Below, in pieces: positions 36,133-44,877 of a stretch of 64,000 nt of DNA. The stretch is from NCBI RefSeq assembly GCF_023015905.1, contig NZ_JALKBD010000001.1, positions 124,001 through 188,000 on the forward strand, in the 5' to 3' direction. Below the pieces are notes generated by a model that did no database searches, was not told where the DNA came from, and was given only the letters and a program-made list of their open reading frames with translations. Numbering within the stretch: the stretch's first letter is position 1; every line of letters begins with the position of its first letter. The DNA is from Arenibacter sp. F20364. Its GTDB lineage: Bacteria; Bacteroidota; Bacteroidia; Flavobacteriales; Flavobacteriaceae. Both the position numbers and the translations under genes were made by a program.

Positions 36133-36162
36133 TTTTACCATTAAAAAAAAATTGTAGATTTG
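36133..36162 (+). promoter_or_regulatory. Promoter of the pilin-like / DUF3822 / rsmD operon
   Basis: TTTT (36133-36136), 18 nt, TAGATTTG (36155-36162). The -7 box is exact and the -33 element has one mismatch. It lies 32 nt before the ATG at 36195 and back-to-back with the RecD promoter. Confidence 0.6.
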
Positions 36163-36194
36163 TGACAACCACTAAATAAAATAAGACTTACAAA

Positions 36195-36845
36195 ATGAAG
36201 ACCATTTTACAAATTGTCCTTTGGATCGCATCTATCGTGTTGGGGTATATGATATATAATTCTGTGAACGGCCCGATCGAATTCAAAAAAGTTAAGCAAG
36301 AACGTTTTGCTAAAGTAATATCCAACTTAAAGGACATCAGAAATTCCCAGGAAGCCTATAAAACTGTAAATGGCAGATATGCAAAGGATTTTAACGCCTT
36401 GGTAAGTTTTGTAGATACCGGTAAATACACCATTACCCAACAGAGAGATTCTTCTTATTTGGAATACGATAAGAATTTTGGTATCGATATGTTGAAAGAA
36501 GTTAAAATAATAGATACACTTGGTACTGTTTCCGTTAAGGATTCCTTATTCAAAAAAGACGATCGCTATAAGACCATGATGAATGTTCCTTATGCACCTA
36601 GTGGCGAAAAATTTGAAATGAAGGCGAGCATCATTGAAAAAAGCGGATATAAAGCTCCAGTTTTTGAAGCAAAGGTGAGTAAGGATGTAGTATTGCATGA
36701 CCAACCCAAGACTTTGTTGGCTAGGGAAAATGCACAAATTAATGTTGACGAGGTAAATGGAAACATAATTAGAGTTGGATCTTTGACCGAGGTAAGCACC
36801 AGTGGAAATTGGCCATCTATATATGACAAACGAAACGACCAATAG
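36195..36845 (+). CDS. Membrane-anchored pilin-like protein of unknown function
   Basis: A 216-residue protein with one N-terminal hydrophobic helix (about 4-23) followed by an amphipathic helix V-I-S-N-L-K-D-I-R-N-S-Q-E-A-Y-K-T-V-N-G-R-Y. A hydrophobic helix leading into a helix of the form R-x-x-Q-E-A-Y-K-x-x-N-G-x-Y is typical of type II pseudopilins and type IV pilins, but there is no prepilin peptidase site before the helix. The rest is predicted beta-rich. Its 3' end overlaps the DUF3822 gene by 23 nt, so the two are translationally coupled. The pilin resemblance is my reading of the pattern and not an established family assignment. Confidence 0.6.
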   Translation: MKTILQIVLWIASIVLGYMIYNSVNGPIEFKKVKQERFAKVISNLKDIRNSQEAYKTVNGRYAKDFNALVSFVDTGKYTITQQRDSSYLEYDKNFGIDMLKEVKIIDTLGTVSVKDSLFKKDDRYKTMMNVPYAPSGEKFEMKASIIEKSGYKAPVFEAKVSKDVVLHDQPKTLLARENAQINVDEVNGNIIRVGSLTEVSTSGNWPSIYDKRNDQ

Positions 36846-37659
36846 CATTTTAGAAAATTCTAAATCGGAATATCATAAATTGTCCATTCAAGTTAGCTTG
36901 AATGGACTTTCTTTTTGTGTTCTGGATACACTTTCCAATACAATTCTTGCTTCCGAAAGACTGGTTTTTGAAAATGAACTTACCCCATATGCCGTTCAAA
37001 AGGAAATAAAGCAGCTTTTTGAAAAAAATAGAATTAGGGACGTAAAATTTTCAGAAGTCGTTGTAATACACAGGAACAATCTATTCAGCATAGTCCCACT
37101 GGCGCTGTTCAACAAAGATGAACTGGCCAATTACCTAAAATTCAATGCCAAGATCCTAGCTAACGACCACTTGGAATATGATGAATTGAAAAGTCTGGAC
37201 ATGGTAAATGTTTATGTTCCCTTTATGAATATAAACAATTACATATACGACCTTTTTGGTGAATTTGAATTTATGCACCATGGCACAATCTTGATCCAGA
37301 CCTTGACAAACCACCATGGCAACCTAAATGAGCCAATTTGTTATGTCCACCTCATGGAAGGACATATGGATATTACTGTAATTTCCAACAAAAAGTTGAT
37401 TCTATACAACAACTTCAGCTTTGCCTCCAAGGAGGATTTTATGTACTATCTATTATTTACCTGGGAACAATTAAAATTGGATACAGAAACCACTAAACTC
37501 AAACTTTTTGGATCTATTGAAGAAGGTGATGAATTATATAATATCTGCCACCAATTTATAAGGGACATTTCCATTTTTATTCCCTCCAATACTTCATTTT
37601 ATCATTTTGGGGGGTCGGAAAAGGAAACTATAGATTTTACATTATTAAACACTCTTTAA
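36823..37659 (+). CDS. DUF3822 family protein
   Basis: A 278-residue soluble protein from the ATG at 36823 (a GTG at 36802 is less likely). Members of DUF3822 occur almost only in Bacteroidota, next to rsmD. The sequence alternates beta-strands and helices in two similar halves: L-S-I-Q-V-S-L-N-G-L-S-F-C-V-L-D near the start and I-C-Y-V-H-L-M-E-G-H-M-D-I-T-V-I in the middle. Two such strand-turn-strand units suit an actin-like ATPase fold of the PilM/FtsA kind, although canonical phosphate loops are not obvious. It overlaps the preceding gene by 23 nt and rsmD by 1 nt (TAATG). Function unknown. Confidence 0.8.
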   Translation: MTNETTNSILENSKSEYHKLSIQVSLNGLSFCVLDTLSNTILASERLVFENELTPYAVQKEIKQLFEKNRIRDVKFSEVVVIHRNNLFSIVPLALFNKDELANYLKFNAKILANDHLEYDELKSLDMVNVYVPFMNINNYIYDLFGEFEFMHHGTILIQTLTNHHGNLNEPICYVHLMEGHMDITVISNKKLILYNNFSFASKEDFMYYLLFTWEQLKLDTETTKLKLFGSIEEGDELYNICHQFIRDISIFIPSNTSFYHFGGSEKETIDFTLLNTL

Positions 37660-38207
37660 TGCGTATTATATCTGGTAAAAATAAAGGCCTAAGACTAACT
37701 GCACCCAAAAAACTTCCAGTTCGGCCCACAACCGATATGGCAAAAGAGGCACTCTTTAACATACTCAACAATCAATACTACTTTAACGAGGTAAGCGTAT
37801 TGGATCTCTTTGCCGGTACGGGAAACATTAGTTACGAATTTGCGTCTAGGGGCTCTGAAAACATTACGGCCGTTGATGCGGACTTTGGATGTGTTAAATT
37901 TATTACGGCTACCTCCACCGACTTGGACTTCCCCATAGTGGCCATCAAGAAAGATGTTTTTCAATACTTGGAAACCAACCCTATAAAAGCCCATATTATA
38001 TTTGCCGATCCGCCCTATGATCTGTCTCCTGAGGAGTTCGCGGCCATTCCCAAAATTGTATTTGAAAAACAGCTACTACTGGAAAATGGTATTTTAATTA
38101 TTGAACACTCCAAGCATACCGATCTATCCCATTTGGAACATTTCACCAATCAGCGAAGATATGGGGGCAGTGTTTTTAGTTTTTTCGAATGGACAGAGGA
38201 CAAATAA
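37659..38207 (+). CDS. rsmD: 16S rRNA (guanine(966)-N2)-methyltransferase
   Basis: RsmD, 182 residues, methylates G966 of 16S rRNA during small-subunit assembly. The N terminus M-R-I-I-S-G-K-N-K-G and R-P-T-T-D-M-A-K-E-A-L-F-N-I-L are diagnostic. The SAM-binding motif is L-D-L-F-A-G-T-G-N and the catalytic motif IV is A-D-P-P-Y-D. Its ATG overlaps the DUF3822 stop, so expression is coupled. Confidence 0.95.
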   Translation: MRIISGKNKGLRLTAPKKLPVRPTTDMAKEALFNILNNQYYFNEVSVLDLFAGTGNISYEFASRGSENITAVDADFGCVKFITATSTDLDFPIVAIKKDVFQYLETNPIKAHIIFADPPYDLSPEEFAAIPKIVFEKQLLLENGILIIEHSKHTDLSHLEHFTNQRRYGGSVFSFFEWTEDK

Positions 38208-38481
38208 GGTTATGTACCAAAAGAGCCCAATAACTTTCTTAAGCTAGATTAAGAGCCAAATAAACCTCAACAAAGAATCATTATAGCGAAAGTAACAAAT
38301 GGAGCTTAGGCAATATATCCTATAACGGAAATACCAGCTGTGGCGGAGTTAAGTGGACAGTATACCGCCTATGGCGGCATTAACTTCAAATTATTCTCTC
38401 GGGACAGCATTAAAATGATATTATACCGCCTACGGCGGCATTAATTCGACTACGCATTTGCTGCGCAAATGCTGTCTCATT
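38208..38481. repeat. Intergenic inverted-repeat elements
   Basis: About 270 nt between rsmD and the RNase P RNA. Two 23-nt copies (38361-38383 and 38422-38444) differ at one base and each contain a palindrome CCGCC-TAt/c-GGCGG followed by CATTAA. A third degenerate piece (GTGGCGGAGTTAA, about 38340) precedes them. A further palindrome GCATTTGCTGCGCAAATGC lies at 38454-38472. They look like dispersed REP-like hairpins. No gene is seen. Confidence 0.55.
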
Positions 38482-38800
38482 AAAAAAAAGCAGGTCATAA
38501 GCCGGATTCTGTTAGCCTTGAAATATTTCAGGGCCTCCCTATCATTTATCTAGGCCAATGGTTGCCCAAAGGCTCTAACCGCCTACCCTTCAGCTCGAGC
38601 GTGCAGCCCTCAAACACTGATTTACATGACGTTGCACCGTATAGAGTTTACCTGGTTTCACTACAGCATAACCTGTACATACTTTCTGTTGCACTTGTCC
38701 TCATCTTTCAATGGACGGGCGTTACCCGCTATACTGCACTATGGTGTCCGGACTTTCCTCCCCCCACGGAACGCGGGGAGCGATAAGGCGACCTGCTATT
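38482..38800 (-). ncRNA. rnpB: RNase P RNA (class A)
   Basis: The minus strand carries the conserved core of bacterial RNase P RNA: a 5' strand GCAGGTCGCC, the CR-I element G-AGGAAAGTCCGGAC, and near the 3' end CAGAATCCGGCTTATGACCTGC, whose last bases pair with the 5' strand to form P1. A T8 run follows and serves as terminator. The ends are placed from the P1 pairing and are accurate to a few bases. It is the catalytic subunit that removes tRNA 5' leaders. Confidence 0.95.
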
Positions 38801-38878
38801 GCAAAGGTAATTCAATTGTTGATAAATAAAATACTAAAGAAAGTTAAATGGGTCCTTTAATGCAATGCTATTTTTATA

Positions 38879-38910
38879 TTTGTACTTCACCCTTCGGCGT
38901 ATTAATTTTG
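38879..38910 (+). promoter_or_regulatory. Promoter of dnaX
   Basis: TTTG (38879-38882), 20 nt, TAATTTTG (38903-38910), an exact consensus. The upstream TTTG is itself part of a TATATTTG box (38875-38882), so a second upstream start is possible. It places transcription near 38916, favouring the TTG start at 38933. Confidence 0.6.
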
Positions 38911-38932
38911 CACCGAATTAAAGTTGATAGCC

Positions 38933-40768
38933 TTGGAACCTTTTATAGTATCCGCCCGAAAATACCGGCCCCAAACATTTAAGGATGTTGTTGGGCAACA
39001 GGCTATTACCAATACATTGACCAATGCCATAGAGAACAATCACTTGGCACAAGCCTTATTGTTTACAGGTCCAAGAGGTGTTGGAAAAACCACTTGCGCA
39101 CGTATTTTGGCCAAAAAAATCAACCAAGACGGCAAGACTAATGAAGATGAGGACTTTGCTTTTAACATTTTTGAGCTGGATGCTGCATCCAACAATTCAG
39201 TAGATGATATAAGGGAGCTGACAAGTCAGGTGCGTATACCCCCACAAGTTGGAAAATACAAGGTATACATTATTGATGAGGTGCACATGCTGTCCCAAGC
39301 TGCCTTTAATGCTTTTCTAAAGACCTTGGAGGAACCACCGGCACATGCCATATTTATATTGGCCACAACGGAAAAGCATAAAATTATCCCTACTATTCTG
39401 TCTCGTTGCCAGATATTTGATTTCAAACGCATTACCGTAAAGGATGCCGCCGAATACCTAAAATACATTGCGGAGAACCAAGAAATAGAAGCCGAGGACG
39501 ATGCACTTCATATCATTGCTCAAAAAGCTGATGGCGCGATGCGCGATGCGCTGTCCATTTTTGACAGGGTAGTAAGCTATTCGGGCAAAAAATTGACCAG
39601 GAAAGCCGTAACGGAGAATTTAAACGTACTGGATTACGACACCTATTTCACTGCTACGGATTTGATTCTTAAGCATGATATTCCAGGCTTGCTCATCCTT
39701 TTTAATGAAACTTTGGCCAGGGGGTTTGACGGACACCACTTTATAAGTGGCCTAGCTTCACATTTTAGGGATTTAATGGTATGCCGACATCAGAACACCA
39801 TTGAGCTCCTAGAAGTTGGGGAGGAGGCAAAAAAAAGCTATGGTGAACAATCCAAAAAAACATCTAGTAGCTTTTTACTATCGGCAATTGACTTGGCCAA
39901 CGATTGCGACATAAAGTACAAGTCCAGCAAAAATCAGCGTCTTCTTGTTGAATTGACCCTAATGAAATTAGCCTCTATCGATTTTGATGGAGAAAAAAAA
40001 AAGTCTGAATCCTTAGGCAAGGGTCGTAACAAACCAGATTTTATAATCCCAGCCTCATTTTATAAGGTTAATCGCCCTACCGCTATAGGTGAAGAAATTA
40101 AGCCTAACGTAACAGAGGCGGAAACCATCAATACCACAGCAGCAGTTACTAAAACCGTCAACACCGAGAGACAAATTGCACAGAAGCAACCTTCCCCTGA
40201 AGGTTCTTCCCTCCAATCCAATGGGAATAACGGCAATGGTGCCGCAAATGTTGTCCAAGAATCCGAACCTACCCCCAGGAAAAAAATTCATCTCAGATCT
40301 ACTGAAAGAAGAGTTTCCGGACTTTCACTCTCTAGCTTAAAAGCAAAAAAAGAACATCAACTAAACAAGAAGGAAGATGTTATTGATGAAAGCAACCTAC
40401 CCAAGGCTCCATTTTCAGAAGAAGAAATGCAAAAACATTGGGCGGACTTTGTAGATATATTGGACAATGATGGGCGAAAAATTTTGGCATCCAACCTCCA
40501 TTCGGATGTCCCTAAACTTACCGATAATTTTACCATTTGGATAGAACTACCAAATGGCACCATGAAAAAGGAAATTGAGCGGGAAAAGTACGATCTTATG
40601 GAGTACTTAAAACAAAAACTCAATAATCATTTTATAAAATTGCAAATAACTGTAAACGAGGCTACTGCCAAAAAATTTGCATTTACCCCAGAAGAAAAGT
40701 ATCTAAAATTAAGGGAGAAAAATCCAGCCATCGATCTTTTGCGCAAAGAGTTTGATTTAGATATTTAG
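38933..40768 (+). CDS. dnaX: DNA polymerase III subunit gamma/tau
   Basis: Clamp-loader ATPase of 611 residues. The TTG at 38933 gives the Bacteroidota-typical N terminus M-E-P-F-I-V-S-A-R-K-Y-R-P-Q-T-F; a TTG at 38924 is also in frame. Walker A is G-P-R-G-V-G-K-T-T, the DExx box is I-D-E-V-H-M and sensor 1 lies in L-A-T-T-E-K-H-K-I. The zinc module with four cysteines normally found after Walker A is replaced by an acidic segment (K-T-N-E-D-E-D-F-A-F). A Pro/Ser/Asn-rich linker (about 370-470) leads to the tau C-terminal domain. The stop overlaps the convergent TMEM220-like gene by 12 bp. Confidence 0.95.
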   Translation: MEPFIVSARKYRPQTFKDVVGQQAITNTLTNAIENNHLAQALLFTGPRGVGKTTCARILAKKINQDGKTNEDEDFAFNIFELDAASNNSVDDIRELTSQVRIPPQVGKYKVYIIDEVHMLSQAAFNAFLKTLEEPPAHAIFILATTEKHKIIPTILSRCQIFDFKRITVKDAAEYLKYIAENQEIEAEDDALHIIAQKADGAMRDALSIFDRVVSYSGKKLTRKAVTENLNVLDYDTYFTATDLILKHDIPGLLILFNETLARGFDGHHFISGLASHFRDLMVCRHQNTIELLEVGEEAKKSYGEQSKKTSSSFLLSAIDLANDCDIKYKSSKNQRLLVELTLMKLASIDFDGEKKKSESLGKGRNKPDFIIPASFYKVNRPTAIGEEIKPNVTEAETINTTAAVTKTVNTERQIAQKQPSPEGSSLQSNGNNGNGAANVVQESEPTPRKKIHLRSTERRVSGLSLSSLKAKKEHQLNKKEDVIDESNLPKAPFSEEEMQKHWADFVDILDNDGRKILASNLHSDVPKLTDNFTIWIELPNGTMKKEIEREKYDLMEYLKQKLNNHFIKLQITVNEATAKKFAFTPEEKYLKLREKNPAIDLLRKEFDLDI

Positions 40769-41125
40769 AGCTTTTTCAGCCCTTACCCTCCAAGCAAAAA
40801 ACAACATCACCAAGGCATTTATTAGGAGCCCCAAGGATTCCCTGGCATGTTCTATATTATCTATATTTCCCCCGTCTATTGATACTCCTTCGAAATGCTC
40901 CGGCCAAAAAATCCAAGCACCTATCAAGTATGCTATGGATAGAACAAAGGCAATCGATACATTAAGTTTGCCAAAGAAAAACAAAAATGAAGCCACTGCC
41001 GCTGCTCCATATAGGAAATACCAAAGAACAGCGTCCGGATCGTTGTATTGGAGCAATCCCGCCCAAATGAACAATACTGTGAATACTGCAGAAACGATTT
41101 TGTAAAAAAGTCGCATATTAAGCAT
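40757..41125 (-). CDS. TMEM220-like small membrane protein
   Basis: A 122-residue protein with about four hydrophobic helices. The segment W-A-G-L-L-Q-Y-N-D-P-D-A-V-L-W-Y after the first helix is the signature of TMEM220-family proteins. Function is unknown. Its start overlaps the end of eboF by 8 bp and its stop overlaps dnaX on the other strand by 12 bp, so it is the last gene of the ebo operon by position. Whether it takes part in Ebo function or is simply appended is not known. Confidence 0.75.
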   Translation of the reverse strand: MLNMRLFYKIVSAVFTVLFIWAGLLQYNDPDAVLWYFLYGAAAVASFLFFFGKLNVSIAFVLSIAYLIGAWIFWPEHFEGVSIDGGNIDNIEHARESLGLLINALVMLFFAWRVRAEKALNI

Positions 41126-42494
41126 TTAAAATATGATTTTCTATAACACCATACACGTCGGTCGCCAACATACCGTCCTTTAACCCAGCACTTTTTTTAT
41201 TGGTAATCAATATAGGATGATCTTTGGAATCCTCCGGCATTCTACCATGTGATCCTTTAACCAAAGTGGCGTCCAAAGGAATAATATCCATTACTGTTCG
41301 AAAGCCTAATTTCTTCTTCAACAACTTCCAAATAACTTTTGGCATCAACAATTTATCCTTTGGATTTGTTAGCATCTCCACCGGATCGTATCCCGGTTTT
41401 TTGTGAATGTCCACCATTCTGGCATAATCAGGTGCCTTTTCGTCATCCAACCAGAAGTAGTAGGTAAACCAAGAATCCTTATCTGCAACTACCACCAAAT
41501 CCCCGGTGCGATCATGATCCAATTGCATATCCTCGATTTCGCTTCCCGATAGCACTTGCTCCACGCCCTTCATATTTCTAAGTAAGGACTTGATCTGATC
41601 TACCTCCTCTTTATCCTTTACATAAACATGTGCCAGCTGATGGTCCGCCACCGCAAAGGCCTTGCTTGCCCCCGCATCCAGTAGCTCGAGTCCCCTTTCC
41701 ACGCGAATATTAAGATAACCTTCTTGCCTTAGCTTTCTATTTAAATGTATCGGATTGTTTACATTGGTAATCCCGTACTCCGAAAGCAAAATAATATGGG
41801 CAGATTTACTCTCGTAATACTCTACCAATTGCTTAACCACCTTATCTATTTCCCTTAGATCTTTGGATATTATACTTAAATCCGTACCATGACGTTGCAT
41901 ATTGTAATCCAAATGCGGCAGATACACTAAGGTCAATGTGGGATCGTGCAAAATATCCGTTTTTATGGCAGCATCGGCTATCCACTGACTGGATTTAATG
42001 GACGTTTTTGGCCCCCAAAATTGGAAAAGGGGAAATGTACCCAGCTCACTTTGCAAGTGGTCACGAAGTTCTGCCGGATAGGAATATACATCTGGGATCT
42101 TTCTTCCATCTGCCAAATAATTGGGCCTAGGGGTAACACTGTAATCCACATTGGAATACATATTATACCACCAGAACATATTGGCACAACTAAAATTTTT
42201 ATCCTGCTTTTTTAATTTGTCCCATATTTTTTCGGATTGGATCAAGTTATTGGATTGTCGCCAAAACTTCACCTCATGTTCTTCCTTAAAATACCAGCCA
42301 TTACCCACTATTCCGTGTTCAGAAGGCGTTTTACCCGTTAAATAGGTAGCTTGCACGGAACAGGTAACTGCAGGCAATTGTGGTGTAATTGTTGCCGAGG
42401 TACCTTTCTCCAAAAAGGAATTGATAAAGGGAGTATGCTCCCCTATTAATCCCCTAGTTAATCCTACCACGTTTAGTACGACGGTTTTCTTCAT
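41118..42494 (-). CDS. eboF: EboF, alkaline phosphatase-superfamily protein
   Basis: A 458-residue protein of the nucleotide pyrophosphatase / alkaline phosphatase superfamily found as EboF in ebo clusters. The nucleophile region L-P-A-V-T44-C-S-V-Q-A-T-Y-L-T-G and S-E-H-G-I are conserved. However, the first metal-site Asp of the family (x-D-G near residue 10) is Val here (L-N-V-V10-G-L), and the usual S-D-H-G motif reads S-E-Y-G. L-P-H-L-D-Y and G-S-H-G-R-M-P keep one Asp and one His ligand. It has no signal peptide. It follows eboE after 3 nt and overlaps the TMEM220-like gene. Activity, metal use and substrate are unknown. Confidence 0.85.
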   Translation of the reverse strand: MKKTVVLNVVGLTRGLIGEHTPFINSFLEKGTSATITPQLPAVTCSVQATYLTGKTPSEHGIVGNGWYFKEEHEVKFWRQSNNLIQSEKIWDKLKKQDKNFSCANMFWWYNMYSNVDYSVTPRPNYLADGRKIPDVYSYPAELRDHLQSELGTFPLFQFWGPKTSIKSSQWIADAAIKTDILHDPTLTLVYLPHLDYNMQRHGTDLSIISKDLREIDKVVKQLVEYYESKSAHIILLSEYGITNVNNPIHLNRKLRQEGYLNIRVERGLELLDAGASKAFAVADHQLAHVYVKDKEEVDQIKSLLRNMKGVEQVLSGSEIEDMQLDHDRTGDLVVVADKDSWFTYYFWLDDEKAPDYARMVDIHKKPGYDPVEMLTNPKDKLLMPKVIWKLLKKKLGFRTVMDIIPLDATLVKGSHGRMPEDSKDHPILITNKKSAGLKDGMLATDVYGVIENHILNA

Positions 42495-42497
42495 GCT

Positions 42498-43691
42498 TTA
42501 TATTTTACTCTTTAACCATTCAATTTCACGAACAATGGAATTGGACAGTTCTGTTTTAAGATTTTTTGGCAAAACGTCCCAGGTATAGGTCTCTATCTCC
42601 AATTGCTCTGAAAATTGGTCTTTCTTTAGATACTCCAACACCTTAATTATTTGGTCTTGGGTAGAGAACAAATGATCGTACTTCTCCAAAAATATGGGTA
42701 CATGAAAATGGGACCTTAGCTCCAAAGCATTGGAGCGTTGCTCCAAAACCTCAGGTAAATCCCTATATGTAATTACTTTATCACCAACCTTTTCAGTGAC
42801 CTGATGCAGATAGGTAGGTTCGTTAAACTGACTTAAGGATTGCCATATATCCTCGTTCTCTCCTTCTTTAAAAAGAATTTTAAGGGCCGAGCTCACTTGA
42901 ATTTTACCCACCTTAATTCCTGCTTTGCTAAATTTTGCCAAGGTATATTCAGGATCCTCATAGGCCAAGGAAAAATGACAAACGTCATAGCAAATGGTTA
43001 TATGTCTTAAAACTAAATCCCTGGCCATATCTTTGTTACAGCCCAAGGCAGCCATCAATTTCTTAGTGGCTATAGGTATTAAATAGGTGTCATAATAGTG
43101 AAGAACCTCATCACTATTCTCTATCATTCCATCTGGTTCCGGCTCAATGTCCATATGCAGATACTTGCCGGAATTCTTTTCAATTTCCACCAACTGCAAT
43201 AGAATCTTCGCCATATTTTCGGCCCCGGTAACAAATGCGTTTTCCAAGGCATCCGCAGTAGTATGCCAGTGCCTGTAGCTAACGGGCGAGGTTGAAATAC
43301 CCCCTGACATACCTTCCGGAATCAAAAAAGCCAATTGATCAAAAAGTCGCTGGGTATAATTTAACCTTTCCTCGGTAGTCCAATCTGGTGCATGCACCAT
43401 ATCCTTTACTCTTTCGTTGTGGAAGTTTCCATAAGGAAATCCGTTCATGGTAAAAATATAGAATTGATTTTGGTCCAACCAATCCTTGAAATCCCTTAAA
43501 TTATTACCCTCATCAAGTCCCTCGCTCGCCACATTGGACAAACGCAATCCAATTCCAAAAGGGGTTTCCGGGGCGACTTCCTTTCTTATTTTAGGAAGAT
43601 ACGTTTTTAAACTATTTATTGTCTGCTCCCAATCTTCACCTGGATGTATATTGCTGCAGTAGCTAAGATGATATTTATTTTTTATTAACAT
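42498..43691 (-). CDS. eboE: EboE, xylose isomerase-like TIM-barrel protein
   Basis: A 397-residue protein that matches EboE (named metabolite traffic protein in annotations). It starts M-L-I-K-N-K-Y-H-L-S-Y-C-S-N-I-H-P-G-E-D-W, and the segments M-N-G-F-P-Y-G-N-F-H, H-M-D-I-E-P-E-P-D-G and I-C-Y-D-V-C-H-F-S suit a sugar-isomerase / AP-endonuclease-2 type TIM barrel with His, Glu and Asp metal ligands. It overlaps eboD by 7 bp and precedes eboF by 3 nt. The reaction is not established; an epimerase or isomerase acting on a cyclitol or sugar is a reasonable guess from the fold. Confidence 0.88.
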   Translation of the reverse strand: MLIKNKYHLSYCSNIHPGEDWEQTINSLKTYLPKIRKEVAPETPFGIGLRLSNVASEGLDEGNNLRDFKDWLDQNQFYIFTMNGFPYGNFHNERVKDMVHAPDWTTEERLNYTQRLFDQLAFLIPEGMSGGISTSPVSYRHWHTTADALENAFVTGAENMAKILLQLVEIEKNSGKYLHMDIEPEPDGMIENSDEVLHYYDTYLIPIATKKLMAALGCNKDMARDLVLRHITICYDVCHFSLAYEDPEYTLAKFSKAGIKVGKIQVSSALKILFKEGENEDIWQSLSQFNEPTYLHQVTEKVGDKVITYRDLPEVLEQRSNALELRSHFHVPIFLEKYDHLFSTQDQIIKVLEYLKKDQFSEQLEIETYTWDVLPKNLKTELSNSIVREIEWLKSKI

Positions 43692-44866
43692 GTAGTATCG
43701 GATACTTTAGGTTTATACATTTCATTTAACCAAATAACTGATTTTCCCATTGTGGAAATATCGATTTCATGCACATCGTGTTTTGCTCCAATTTTGGATA
43801 TCAAGGTAATAGTAAGTTCCCCTCCCAGATGCTCCCGAAATTCCTGAATACCATTCAGCAACTCATCTAGCTGGCTTTCCTCTTCAATTGGGATATGTAA
43901 ATCGAACCCGATTTTTTCAAGAACCCTCAAAATACGGTCTAGCGTTTCCTTGTTTATCAACCCAATAAAATGGGCATAAACCAAATCCAAGGCCATCCCA
44001 ATGGCAACGGCCTCACCATGCCTCAGCTTGTAATTGGTCATATATTCCAATTTATGGGCGGCCCAATGGCCAAAATCCAAAGGTCTGGAAGAACCACTTT
44101 CAAAAGGATCCCCCCCTTGGGCAATATGCTCCATATGCATTTCCGCACAGCGATAAATCAAGTACTCCATGGACTCCATGTCGCGAGCCTGAAGTCTTGT
44201 ACTGTTTTCCTCAATAAACCCAAAAAATGTCGCATCCTTGATCAATGCCACTTTTACTGCCTCGGCAATACCGGAAATCCAGTCGCGCTGATCCAAAGTG
44301 GTTAAAAAATTATTATCATTTATGATGGCGTAGGCCGGAGCAAAAGTCCCTAAAAAATTCTTTTTACCTAAAATATTAAAACTATTCTTAACCCCTACAG
44401 CCGAGTCGTTCTGAGACAACACTGTTGTAGGAATCCTAATCAACTTCACCCCTCTATGGGCTATAGCGGCGGCATATCCCACCATATCTATAACGGCACC
44501 TCCCCCAATTGCTATAACAAAAGAATGCCTGCAAATGCGATTGTCGTTCACAGCATTCAATATTCGCTCCACATTTTGGTAATCATTCTTACTCTGCTCC
44601 CCTCCCTCAATTCCAATTTGTTCCGTCAGATTTATTACCGAAGCATATTGCTTACAATAGGAAGTTATATTGGCACTTAAATTTGGGTGGCAGGCCTGCA
44701 CACCACTATCTATTACAAAAAGCACCTTTACATTTCCCTTGTTGTTATACCCTTGGACAATATCTTTGAACAACGGATTATCCACACTAAAAATATCTTC
44801 TGTAAAATGTAACTTATACTCATAAGATACTTTAAAGGATTGCTCTATTGGCTTATAATGTGACAT
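43685..44866 (-). CDS. eboD: EboD, sugar phosphate cyclase (3-dehydroquinate synthase-like)
   Basis: A 393-residue protein of the 3-dehydroquinate synthase superfamily. NAD- and metal-site motifs are seen: A-I-G-G-G-A-V-I-D-M-V-G-Y-A-A, R-I-P-T-T-V-L-S-Q-N-D-S-A-V-G-V-K, G-I-A-E-A-V-K-V-A-L-I and L-R-H-G-E-A-V-A-I-G-M. The G-V-K-N-S-F-N in place of G-G-K-T-G-V-N of true AroB sets it with the EboD branch of sugar phosphate cyclases. It probably cyclises a sugar phosphate into a carbocycle that feeds the unknown Ebo product. It lies 11 nt after eboC and overlaps eboE by 7 bp. Confidence 0.9.
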   Translation of the reverse strand: MSHYKPIEQSFKVSYEYKLHFTEDIFSVDNPLFKDIVQGYNNKGNVKVLFVIDSGVQACHPNLSANITSYCKQYASVINLTEQIGIEGGEQSKNDYQNVERILNAVNDNRICRHSFVIAIGGGAVIDMVGYAAAIAHRGVKLIRIPTTVLSQNDSAVGVKNSFNILGKKNFLGTFAPAYAIINDNNFLTTLDQRDWISGIAEAVKVALIKDATFFGFIEENSTRLQARDMESMEYLIYRCAEMHMEHIAQGGDPFESGSSRPLDFGHWAAHKLEYMTNYKLRHGEAVAIGMALDLVYAHFIGLINKETLDRILRVLEKIGFDLHIPIEEESQLDELLNGIQEFREHLGGELTITLISKIGAKHDVHEIDISTMGKSVIWLNEMYKPKVSDTTC

Positions 44867-44877
44867 ACTTTAAAACG

